This document shows positions 1 to 6,448 of a stretch of 6,767 nt of DNA, piece after piece. Positions within the stretch are counted from its first letter, which is position 1, and each line of letters starts with the position of its first letter. Source of the DNA: JAVBPP01 sp031549535 (lineage in GTDB: Bacteria; Bacillota; Clostridia; Oscillospirales; Acutalibacteraceae); the NCBI GenBank assembly GCA_031549535.1, contig JAVBPP010000074.1, positions 1 to 6,767 of the forward strand, written 5' to 3'. Made by a program: the position numbers and the translations under genes. The notes under the pieces are model-generated. The model ran no database searches. It worked only from the letters and a program-made list of their open reading frames with translations, and was not told the origin of the DNA.

Positions 1-1
1 T

Positions 2-415
2 CGCATCACCCGACCAATACAACTGTTCCTTCGGCCCAAAAGCATTTTGGATTGGGCGGATGACATCGAAAACGGCAAATTTGACGGCATGACGAAGGAG
101 CAGTTTGGCCAGTGGAAGGATTACACGGTTTATGTCTGCAACTTTGCCACAAACTTCTGCGGCATTTCCTTTGAATTTTTAGACGGTGCAGTGAAGCAGC
201 TACCGCAGCTTGCCTGTTTGCAGGAGGAATATACCTGCATGGAAACAGTGAGCAAGCTACTCACACACAAACTAGAAAAAGTAAAGGGCAATTTTAATGT
301 GACGTTGAAGGTGCTGCAGAACAAAAAGAAACGGGCTGCCATTGCACAGCTAATTCGGGAATTTGCGCCGCTATACGAAGCCTTTGCGCAGCTGATACAG
401 GAAACGTTGCCCTAA
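2..415 (+). CDS. Hypothetical protein, C-terminal part (5' end outside window)
   Basis: The reading frame is open from base 2 to a TAA stop at 413-415, giving 137 residues of the C-terminal part of a protein I do not recognise. A TTG at 47 could be called a start, but it has no ribosome binding site upstream and the frame stays open to the window edge, so a partial gene is the better reading. The sequence is mostly amphipathic helix: an acidic stretch (DWADDIENGKFDG), a Cys-containing middle (VCNFATNFCG, then LACLQEEYTC) and a basic segment (LQNKKKRAAIAQLI) before a helical tail ending QLIQETLP. There is no signal peptide or membrane segment in the visible part. It converges on the CotH kinase gene and is followed 18 bases later by a strong hairpin. 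Helical regulator or phage-type hypothetical proteins are possible, but nothing supports a function. Confidence 0.6.
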   Translation, partial: RITRPIQLFLRPKSILDWADDIENGKFDGMTKEQFGQWKDYTVYVCNFATNFCGISFEFLDGAVKQLPQLACLQEEYTCMETVSKLLTHKLEKVKGNFNVTLKVLQNKKKRAAIAQLIREFAPLYEAFAQLIQETLP

Positions 416-433
416 TCCAATCCCAAACAAGAA

Positions 434-470
434 AAGGCTCCCGCGCGAAATTCAATCGCGCGGGAGCCTT
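434..470. terminator. Probable bidirectional rho-independent terminator
   Basis: Bases 434-448 (AAGGCTCCCGCGCGA) pair perfectly with 456-470 to form a 15-bp GC-rich stem with a 7-base loop (AATTCAA). On the minus strand the stem is followed by a T-rich run (TTCTTGTTT), which suits termination of the kinase operon. On the plus strand the tail is weaker (GGTTATTAAT), but the stem lies just after the stop of the partial gene at 2-415. Its place between two convergent genes fits a shared terminator. Confidence 0.75.
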
Positions 471-478
471 GGTTATTA

Positions 479-581
479 ATACCAATCACCATTAAGAATA
501 CTTTTTGCAAAATTCGGCAAGAGCGCATACATGAAACGCTCGTTACCGAATTTTGCAAGCATTCTAAAAGGTGATTGGTAT
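479..581. repeat. 103-bp near-perfect palindrome, MITE-like
   Basis: The two arms (479-525 and 537-581) are reverse complements with few mismatches, around an 11-base loop (526-536). The outer 12 bases, ATACCAATCACC and GGTGATTGGTAT, match exactly. A second block, TTGCAAAATTCGG at 505-517 and its complement near 546-558, also matches. The differences are a few substitutions, a 3-base T insertion in the left arm near 502-506 and one extra base in the right arm. Terminal inverted repeats starting with TA, no coding capacity and a length near 100 bp fit a miniature inverted-repeat element of the TA-targeting IS630/mariner type, but only one copy is visible. It starts 17 bases past the kinase stop codon, so its transcript would fold into a long hairpin that could also protect or end the mRNA. 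Confidence 0.6.
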
Positions 582-597
582 AAATGGTTCGACTATA

Positions 598-2730
598 TCA
601 TCCGGGGAACGGGTTTGCAAAGGTTCCGCCGTTGTTCAGGCGGGAATCATAGGCGGCGTTCAGCCAATCCAGGCGCTCGCACAGCCAATTGCGAATAAAA
701 TCGACCTGCCCCTTGTGGGTTTTAATCGCATCAATTTCCGGCGTTTCAAAGCCCTGGTCATAGTTCCAGATGTCCCATTTCAAAAAGTTGCGCTCCAGAG
801 CCGTGTGATACGTCTCGTAGCTTGTGTCAATGAAATCGGTGAGATAGGCCTTATAGTCCGCGTAGGAATCCAGATATTCCTGCATATACAGGCTTGCGAA
901 TTCCGGGCAATCCATGAGGGGCGCGAAGAGCGGGTTGACCTGCTCCGCCCAGAACGTGCCTGTGGGGAATCTGGGGGTATGGATGGCGTTGCCAACGGAA
1001 AGGTCATAGTCCCATGCGGGGCCCATCTTCAGCTTGCCGCCCTTATCCTTATACATATAAACGCTCAGTCCGCCGATATCCGTGAGCTGGAAGATTTCCG
1101 CGAGCATAAAGAAATCAATAAAGGATTCCACGTCAATTTTTTGACTAATTTGTGTAAAGTCACGCGTGGCAATCGCGTCATGCACGCTTTGCATATACGC
1201 TTGAATAAAGTTGATATTTGCCGCAGGGATACCGTCGTCCGGGTCGGGAGACTTGATGGCATAGGGGATTTGAGTGCCCGGACCCCAGCCGTTGCGCGCC
1301 TGCAGGAGCGGATCCGTGATGCTGACCTTGAAGTAATCCGTACCCTCGCTGCCCTCGTCCATAATGCGGTAGTCATATTCGAGCAGATAGCCGGTATCCG
1401 CATTTTTTGTGCTGGTGGGAACATTCACTCTGCCTTCGCCGGATTCAATTTGGTCGCAAAGGGTGTAGACACCTTGGTACTCGTTGTTGACATACACATC
1501 CACAAACTGCACCAGGGAGGAAAATGTGCCGTCCGGCGAGATGTGGTCATACATATTATACGCAATGTAGTTGCGCATCAGGCTGTAATCATAATGGTTG
1601 GCCAGCAGTGTCCAGCTCTTTTCGGCGGGGCGGCCGAACACGGAGGTGGCGCTGTCAAACTTGATGCGCAGCGGGCGCTTCGGCGCATAGGCTGTGGAAT
1701 TCCCGCGCAGGCGCACCCCTGCGGAAAGGCCGGGGATGTTAAATTCACCCGCATTGTTCATGGTCACCAGTGCGCCAACGTAATCTTCCTTGTTCAGCGT
1801 ATGCAGTGTGTTCCCGGGCGCAAGCGTAATAAATACCTTCGGCAGCAGCGCATCCTTATCAGCGGGGTCGTTTTCCATCACAGGGAGATTCGCGCCGCTG
1901 GCCAGAGAGCGGGGGCCGAACATGCCGATATCCGCCGTGCGGTAATCAATTGCCATCAGGTCGTTTTTGTTGTTGTTTGTGTCATGGTAGTTGATGCGGC
2001 GGGCGGAATTCTGCTTGGATTGGAACGCGGGATATGCCGTTTCGCAGCCGTCTATCGTACTGCCTGCGTCATTGCCGGCGATGCCAATCATATCCGCGTA
2101 ACCGGCAGCCTTGCTTCCCTTGCCGTCCACATCAAAGGGATTCGCCGTCTGCAGCGGCTCCAGGCTCTTTACAAGCGCCACCTTGAGACCCTTGTTCGGG
2201 AAAATGACGCCATCCCAAAGCATGTCCGCCTGAGTGGGGTCAAGCGCGAGGCGCATTTCGGCGCTCTGGTTTGTGATCTCTGTCAAAACCACCAAAAAGC
2301 TGTGCTTGGCGGGAATTTCACCGCTGAGCGGCAACACACTCCACTCCTGCTCATTTCCGGCGGCTTGCAGGGTATAGCCGCTTAATTTTATGCTGCGGTC
2401 AGTTGGGTTGTAGAGCTCCACAAAGGAATGAGAACCTGCCTGCTTATCGTCATTTTTGTTCCCAAGGCCATACACCTGGTTGATAATCAGTGCGTTTTCG
2501 GGCTTGAGCGGGAAGAGCCAATCCATCAAGCAGGTCTTTATGTTTTCAAACAGCGTTAGGATGGCACGGTAGATACGAAGAAACGGAGCAGATATTACAT
2601 CAATAATATCCGAGGCCTCCGCACTTTCTATGCCTGTGGCAGCCGCCTGTGCGCTGACAGGAACCGCGAAACACCCAACGCTCAACAAGACCGCGAGAAA
2701 TAATGCCAGTAGCTTCCTGCTTTGTTTCAT
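598..2730 (-). CDS. Secreted lamin-tail domain / CotH kinase protein
   Basis: A 710-residue protein predicted to act outside the cytoplasm. Residues 1-30 form a signal peptide: MKQSRK, a hydrophobic core, then a VSAQA-type cleavage site. Cys20 after LLSVG is a poor lipobox, so a lipoprotein is less likely. Residues about 78-275 look like a lamin-tail domain, with FVELYNPTDRSIKLSGYTL at 103-121 and NSARRINYHDTNNNKND at 241-257, followed by a GPRS end. Residues about 298-695 form a CotH kinase domain: VRLRGNS (339-345), KRPLRIKFD (351-359), VDVYVNNEYQGVYTLCDQIE (410-429), DTGYLLEYD (445-453), FFMLAEIFQLTD (540-551) and GPAWDYDLSVGN (570-581). CotH proteins are atypical kinases known from phosphorylation of spore coat proteins; the acidic WDYD motif fits metal or ATP binding. 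The substrate here is unknown. The start ATG at 2728-2730 has AAGGAGA 10 bases upstream. It is the last gene of the operon, 38 bases after the phosphoesterase. Confidence 0.9.
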   Translation of the reverse strand: MKQSRKLLALFLAVLLSVGCFAVPVSAQAAATGIESAEASDIIDVISAPFLRIYRAILTLFENIKTCLMDWLFPLKPENALIINQVYGLGNKNDDKQAGSHSFVELYNPTDRSIKLSGYTLQAAGNEQEWSVLPLSGEIPAKHSFLVVLTEITNQSAEMRLALDPTQADMLWDGVIFPNKGLKVALVKSLEPLQTANPFDVDGKGSKAAGYADMIGIAGNDAGSTIDGCETAYPAFQSKQNSARRINYHDTNNNKNDLMAIDYRTADIGMFGPRSLASGANLPVMENDPADKDALLPKVFITLAPGNTLHTLNKEDYVGALVTMNNAGEFNIPGLSAGVRLRGNSTAYAPKRPLRIKFDSATSVFGRPAEKSWTLLANHYDYSLMRNYIAYNMYDHISPDGTFSSLVQFVDVYVNNEYQGVYTLCDQIESGEGRVNVPTSTKNADTGYLLEYDYRIMDEGSEGTDYFKVSITDPLLQARNGWGPGTQIPYAIKSPDPDDGIPAANINFIQAYMQSVHDAIATRDFTQISQKIDVESFIDFFMLAEIFQLTDIGGLSVYMYKDKGGKLKMGPAWDYDLSVGNAIHTPRFPTGTFWAEQVNPLFAPLMDCPEFASLYMQEYLDSYADYKAYLTDFIDTSYETYHTALERNFLKWDIWNYDQGFETPEIDAIKTHKGQVDFIRNWLCERLDWLNAAYDSRLNNGGTFANPFPG

Positions 2731-2740
2731 TTTGTGTAAG

Positions 2741-2747
2741 TCTCCTT
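2741..2747 (-). promoter_or_regulatory. Ribosome binding site of the CotH kinase gene
   Basis: Read on the minus strand this is AAGGAGA, 10 bases before the ATG at 2730. It fixes the start of the kinase gene. No convincing promoter was found in the 38-base gap, so the gene is probably read from promoters further upstream. Confidence 0.75.
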
Positions 2748-2768
2748 TTTATGTTATTTGCACCTGAA

Positions 2769-3737
2769 TTAATCCAGGGCTACAGTCACCGAAAAATCCC
2801 CCAGCCATGCGCCCTTCGCGAAATTGCGCCCGCGCACCAACACGCTGTCCGGGTAAACTTCCACCTGCAGGCCGCAGCCGGGTGTAGCGCTTTTGCCGTA
2901 GGTAGGCAGGCTGAACAGGTTCACGCCCTCCGCCGTGCGCGCATAGGAGCGGCTCTGCTCCAAATCCACATGAATGTGGCCGGAAAAATAGAACACGTTG
3001 CTGAATTGGCTCACAACGGCATAAACCGCGTCGTTCTGCGCACCCATGCTTTCCGCCCAGTTCGTTGTGCCGTGTGTGCCGGCGAACGGCTCGTGGTTGA
3101 TGAGAAATACGGGCTTGCCGTCTGCCGTGGCCTGCGCCAAAACGCCCTCCAACCAGCTGAGCTGCTCGGGGTAAATATAGGCCATATCCTCCCCGGAAAT
3201 CGCCTCGGTTCCCATAACAACGAAATAATAGCCGTTGATAACTTGATAGTAATATGGCTTATCGATGTTGATGCCCGAATAAATCCGGTAGGAGCCGGTG
3301 AAGTTCGACTGTGCAATGGGGTAAAGCTGGTTGTGGTTTAGGCCGAAGGTTTCGTGGTTACCCATGGCGGGCAGAAAACGCGGCAGCTTGCTAAAGCGGC
3401 GAAGGTAATCATACAGCGCACTGTATTCAAACACCTGGCCGTTTTCTGTCATATCCCCCGCGATTATCAGCGCATCGTTCGGCGCGGCGGAGCGGGACAT
3501 GTCTTTCAACCCCTTGCGCAGCGCCTCAAAGCGGACAACGCCCTCCTCGGCTGGGTTGATTTCGATGTGCGTATCGGAAATGATGCTGAACTGCGCCTGC
3601 AGATTGGCGGCATCCTGCGGCGCAAGGTCGTTTGCGGGCAGGGAGCCATAACCGCCCAGAGCCAGGAAAAAGGTCAAAATAAAGCTGAGCAGCTCCTTGA
3701 ACACTGCGGGAAATGAGATTGCAAAGGGTAGTGGCAT
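2769..3737 (-). CDS. Membrane-anchored or exported calcineurin-like metallophosphoesterase
   Basis: A 322-residue protein with the full set of calcineurin-like phosphoesterase metal motifs: D-x-H in ISDTHIE (Asp55, His57), GD in IIAGDMTENG (Asp95), GNHE (Asn127, His128), NHEP (His215) and GHIH in SGHIHVD (His254, His256). This family uses a two-metal centre to hydrolyse phosphate mono- or diesters of proteins, nucleotides or lipids; which one cannot be read from the sequence. Residues about 7-30 are hydrophobic (ELLSFILTFFLALGGYG), consistent with a signal anchor or uncleaved signal, so the catalytic domain probably faces outside. The n-region has few positive charges, which lowers certainty about export. 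ATG at 3735-3737 follows AAAGGAG with about 9 bases spacing. It is the middle gene of the cluster: 43 bases after the 799-residue protein gene and 38 bases before the CotH kinase, which suggests that it opposes or assists the kinase. Confidence 0.88.
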   Translation of the reverse strand: MPLPFAISFPAVFKELLSFILTFFLALGGYGSLPANDLAPQDAANLQAQFSIISDTHIEINPAEEGVVRFEALRKGLKDMSRSAAPNDALIIAGDMTENGQVFEYSALYDYLRRFSKLPRFLPAMGNHETFGLNHNQLYPIAQSNFTGSYRIYSGINIDKPYYYQVINGYYFVVMGTEAISGEDMAYIYPEQLSWLEGVLAQATADGKPVFLINHEPFAGTHGTTNWAESMGAQNDAVYAVVSQFSNVFYFSGHIHVDLEQSRSYARTAEGVNLFSLPTYGKSATPGCGLQVEVYPDSVLVRGRNFAKGAWLGDFSVTVALD

Positions 3738-3752
3738 GGGAAGTGCTCCTTT

Positions 3753-3775
3753 CTATATTTTTTCTAATAATATAG
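3753..3775. promoter_or_regulatory. Inverted repeat over the internal promoter
   Basis: CTATATT (3753-3759) and AATATAG (3769-3775) form a 7-bp inverted repeat with a 9-base spacer. It covers the -10 box and the expected transcription start of the internal promoter. This could be an operator or simply AT-rich chance. Confidence 0.3.
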
Positions 3776-3797
3776 CATGTTTACTGACCAAAATCAA
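3769..3797 (-). promoter_or_regulatory. Candidate internal promoter before the phosphoesterase gene
   Basis: Read on the minus strand: TTGATT as -35 (3792-3797), 17 bases, then TATATT as -10 (3769-3774), with TGC directly before the -10 (extended -10). The -35 lies inside the last codons of the upstream gene. Transcription would start near 3762, giving a leader of about 25 bases that contains the AAAGGAG ribosome binding site. It would let the phosphoesterase and kinase be expressed without the first gene. Confidence 0.5.
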
Positions 3798-6180
3798 GTA
3801 AATTGTAATACTGCGCCGTCCAATAGGGCCAGGTGAAGAGGCTGCCGCTGAAGAGGTAGCCCTCCTCATACAGCGCCTTGCCGCCGGGACCCTGTGCATC
3901 CACGCGGAAGGGGCTGGTGTTAAATTTGTGCATGCGGCGCTCGTCAATGGGCAGCAGGCGGTTGGCCTGCAAATGCTCCTTACCGGGCAGCATCACAAGG
4001 TCATTGCGTGCGCTATTTTCCACGGGCATCTGGCTGGGGTAGAGCGGCAGGCGGTTGAGATAATCCACCGCGCCGCTAAAATCCACCTGCTTATCCGGGT
4101 TCAGCGCGGCATAGGCAAAGCTGTAAATCGGGTTGCCCTCGCGCCGCATGTTGTGCCACCACTCATCCAAACCGTTCGCCAAAATAGCCCTGCGCTGCGC
4201 GTCTTCCTCCAGCTCCAGCAGCGGCCAAAACGCGATGATGGCCAGCGTTTCGTCGGAATAATTGATACAAAGGCTGTAGTCATCCAGTTCGGCTGTGGCG
4301 CGGCAGGTATAGGCGAGATTTTCGCGGTACATGCCAAGGAGCGAGGCATAACCCGCGCCGTTGGTTTTGCCGTCAAAGGGCAGAGTAAAGCCTTTTTCAT
4401 ATTCCGCCAACACCCGCTTGCGCAGGGCGGCGTGCGTTTCGTTCCCCTCCAACAGATAGGCTGTGACCTTGAGCATGCACAGCATCTCCGCGCCGTTCAA
4501 AGGCCCGTCAGAAAACGCGTAGACGGGATGGCGCCAGGGGGCATTGATATCCTCCCAGCGCACAAAATAATCCGCGAACCACTTGCCCCACTGGGTTGGG
4601 TTGCCGTGCAAATCCCGCAGGCAGTAGCCGTTATCCAGCAAATGCGTCATGGTCGCCGCCGCCGTATCCGCAATCAAATCCCGCAGGGCGGCCTCTTCTT
4701 CGCCGTCACTGCCTTGTAGCAGATGCTTCCATACAAAATAATACTGCACAAAGGCGGCAATTGCCTCCTCGGAGGAGGTATCCGCCTTAAAGATAATGTC
4801 GCTGTCCTCGCTTGCGGGGTATTTCTCCGGGCGATAGGGGTCGGCCTCGCGGTACAGGGCGGCAAGCGAGGCCGGAACCGCGGCGCAAATCGGGGCGGAA
4901 AGGCGAAAATCGCCGTCCACAGGCGTGCGCGCGTCGGTGCCAAGGCGTGCCTTCACCTCCGGCGTCAAAACAAAGCAGCGCCCTTCCACCGGGTCGGTGT
5001 CAATATGGGCCACAGGGGTATCCGCGCAGACCACGCAGGGTGTGCCGTCCGGCATGACGCCATCCTTTTCATACCACAGACCGTTGGTGTCCAGCTTGCC
5101 GTCCTTGATGAAAACGCCGTCCTTTTTCGAGACATAGCCTCGCGCCACAAAGCCGTTGCCCAGGCCGTGGATGTGGCTCTGCAGCAGCACATTTTTCGTC
5201 ACGCGAATCAGCTTTTCCCGCACCTGCCCAGCACCCGCGCAATCCCCGCGCCGTTTTAGGCAGCTGTATTTCAGCGCGTCCCCAATGGAATGGAAGACGG
5301 ACCAGAGCGCGTCGTTGTTGGTGGAATAGCGCTGGGTTTGCTCATATACGCCGCCATTGCCGAAATCCTCTGTGCGGTAATGCGTATCGCAGAGCGAGCC
5401 GCGCACGCTGTGCAGCTCCCAGCTCAGGCGGTCATAGTGCCGCTCCTTTTCGCTCAGGGACATGGGGCTGTGCGTGACGGAAACATAGCCTTGGGCGTTC
5501 TCAATCCAAAGCGTATCCTCCAAATAAGCAACGCCGCAGACACTGCTATCCGCGCCGAACACATAGCGCCCGCCGTGGTAAAGCTCCACTGCCCTGCGGT
5601 CAAACCGTGTTTCGGCCGAGCAATGCATCACGCCCTGACGCAGCGCAACAAAGCGCCCCCCGGCGCCGTCCGCGCATACGGCGACAACGCCGCCGATGGC
5701 CTCCAGCAGGCTGTCCCCCGTCATGCGGCGGGAGGCTTCCAGCTTTTGCTTCACCGTGCCTGAAACCCTGGCGTCGTCTTTGAGATAGTAGCGCGGAATT
5801 TTCTGCAGCGGCTGTTTCCCCAGCGGAACAATATCCTTCACCGGCGGAACCGGGATGGCATACACTGTTTCCCCCGCCAAAACCCAGAGTCTTGCGTCCT
5901 GCACATGCAGCGCGTCCGGGCTGCGGTTTTCGATTTGTTCCCCCCACTCCCGCGCCGCGCCGCCCGTAAGCAGGCAGGAAAGCAGCCTGCCGTCCGCCGG
6001 GTTTTTATACCAGAGCGTGCCCGCGCCGTCCAAGGCGGAGCAGCTGACCGCGCCGATGGGCAGGGCGCTGGGTGAGAACGTCAGGCGTAAATCCGGCTGC
6101 TCACTGCGCGCAAGGCACATGCTGTGAAACAGCCGCAGCTGCTGAGGAACCTGTGGGTCATTATAACGATAGCTCTGCAT
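3781..6180 (-). CDS. Cytoplasmic propeller-like / six-hairpin-like protein of unknown function
   Basis: A 799-residue protein. The frame opens upstream to 6318, but the ATG at 6178-6180 is preferred: AAAAGGGAG lies 9 bases before it and the best promoter would start transcription near 6200, downstream of the longer start. There is no signal peptide (MQSYRYNDPQ) and no membrane helix. Residues about 40-240 are beta-rich with blade-like pieces (GAGTLWYKN, ARLWVLAGETVYAIP, GGRFVALRQGVMHCSA, DTLWIENAQGYVSVT), resembling a beta-propeller. Residues about 265-660 resemble a family with a six-hairpin (alpha/alpha) fold: NNDALWS (288-294), HGLGNGFVARGYV (338-350), DTSSEEA (467-473), GYCLRDLHGNPTQWGKW (518-534). 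A tryptophan- and tyrosine-rich tail (LFTWPYWTAQYYNLLDFGQ) ends it. Such folds occur in carbohydrate-active and sensor proteins, but I see no certain catalytic pair and give no reaction. It is the first gene of the operon with the phosphoesterase and CotH kinase. Fold assignment is from memory of motif patterns and is tentative. Confidence 0.75.
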   Translation of the reverse strand: MQSYRYNDPQVPQQLRLFHSMCLARSEQPDLRLTFSPSALPIGAVSCSALDGAGTLWYKNPADGRLLSCLLTGGAAREWGEQIENRSPDALHVQDARLWVLAGETVYAIPVPPVKDIVPLGKQPLQKIPRYYLKDDARVSGTVKQKLEASRRMTGDSLLEAIGGVVAVCADGAGGRFVALRQGVMHCSAETRFDRRAVELYHGGRYVFGADSSVCGVAYLEDTLWIENAQGYVSVTHSPMSLSEKERHYDRLSWELHSVRGSLCDTHYRTEDFGNGGVYEQTQRYSTNNDALWSVFHSIGDALKYSCLKRRGDCAGAGQVREKLIRVTKNVLLQSHIHGLGNGFVARGYVSKKDGVFIKDGKLDTNGLWYEKDGVMPDGTPCVVCADTPVAHIDTDPVEGRCFVLTPEVKARLGTDARTPVDGDFRLSAPICAAVPASLAALYREADPYRPEKYPASEDSDIIFKADTSSEEAIAAFVQYYFVWKHLLQGSDGEEEAALRDLIADTAAATMTHLLDNGYCLRDLHGNPTQWGKWFADYFVRWEDINAPWRHPVYAFSDGPLNGAEMLCMLKVTAYLLEGNETHAALRKRVLAEYEKGFTLPFDGKTNGAGYASLLGMYRENLAYTCRATAELDDYSLCINYSDETLAIIAFWPLLELEEDAQRRAILANGLDEWWHNMRREGNPIYSFAYAALNPDKQVDFSGAVDYLNRLPLYPSQMPVENSARNDLVMLPGKEHLQANRLLPIDERRMHKFNTSPFRVDAQGPGGKALYEEGYLFSGSLFTWPYWTAQYYNLLDFGQ

Positions 6181-6189
6181 ACGAATCAT

Positions 6190-6198
6190 CTCCCTTTT
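6190..6198 (-). promoter_or_regulatory. Ribosome binding site deciding the start of the 799-residue protein
   Basis: Read on the minus strand this is AAAAGGGAG, 9 bases before the ATG at 6180. The nearer ATG at 6187-6189 directly abuts it and is too close, and the start at 6318 lies upstream of the likely transcription start. The site therefore selects the shorter form. Confidence 0.7.
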
Positions 6199-6206
6199 GT
6201 GAAAAC

Positions 6207-6235
6207 AGTATACTTCCTGCAATGAAAAAGTGCAA
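6207..6235 (-). promoter_or_regulatory. Candidate main promoter of the three-gene operon
   Basis: Read on the minus strand: TTGCAC as -35 (6230-6235), a 17-base spacer and TATACT as -10 (6207-6212). The -10 is near consensus, while the -35 matches only in its first three bases. The start would be near 6200, leaving a leader of about 20 bases with the ribosome binding site. Confidence 0.55.
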
Positions 6236-6335
6236 GCCGGAGCAACGATAAGCCCGGCGGCGGTATGTTCTGATATCAATGCAATTTTATACAAACAGCG
6301 CGCGATACCAGAGCCCATTATCGTGATACGCGCCT

Positions 6336-6349
6336 AATTTTGCAAAATT
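6336..6349. promoter_or_regulatory. Perfect 14-bp palindrome in the divergent control region
   Basis: AATTTTGCAAAATT is its own reverse complement. It lies between the two divergent promoters, about 35 bases upstream of the -35 of the carrier gene, and is followed by the imperfect palindrome AATTCATGCATAATT (6346-6360). This placement suits a binding site for a dimeric regulator, although no regulator gene is in the window and AT-rich palindromes also arise by chance. Confidence 0.35.
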
Positions 6350-6383
6350 CATGCATAATTATCCGTTTTTATGAAAAAAAGAG

Positions 6384-6412
6384 TTTACTTTCCGTCTCCG
6401 GTTTGCTATACT
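6384..6412 (+). promoter_or_regulatory. Promoter of the YfcC-family carrier gene
   Basis: TTTACT as -35 (6384-6389), a 17-base spacer and TATACT as -10 (6407-6412), with an extended -10 TGC (6404-6406). Transcription would start near A6419, giving a leader of about 30 bases with the ribosome binding site GTGGAGG (6434-6440), 8 bases before the ATG at 6449. Both divergent promoters share the same TATACT -10 box. Confidence 0.7.
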
Positions 6413-6448
6413 GTGCGCATATGATTTGAAAGCGTGGAGGCATGTCCA

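Noticed and set aside
571..2385. Long plus-strand open frame of 604 codons opposite the kinase gene
   Set aside because: It lies wholly antisense to a gene with clear lamin-tail and CotH motifs, starts inside the palindromic repeat, has no ribosome binding site and gives a low-complexity translation rich in V, A, H and R typical of a shadow frame.
2703..3716. Plus-strand frames of 212 and 120 codons opposite the phosphoesterase gene
   Set aside because: The minus-strand frame has all metallophosphoesterase motifs; these frames only mirror its codon bias and lack start signals.
3928..5763. Several plus-strand frames (263, 178 and 157 codons) opposite the 799-residue protein
   Set aside because: They are antisense shadows in GC-rich coding DNA, overlap one another and have no domain-like sequence.
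6181..6318. 46-residue N-terminal extension of the 799-residue protein
   Set aside because: The extension covers the likely promoter at 6207-6235 and lacks a ribosome binding site, while the ATG at 6180 has a good one.
6299..6333. GCGCG and CGCGC ends with GATAC repeats as a possible hairpin operator
   Set aside because: Only 5 bases pair at the ends and the inner bases mismatch, so it is weaker than chance-level palindromes in this GC range.
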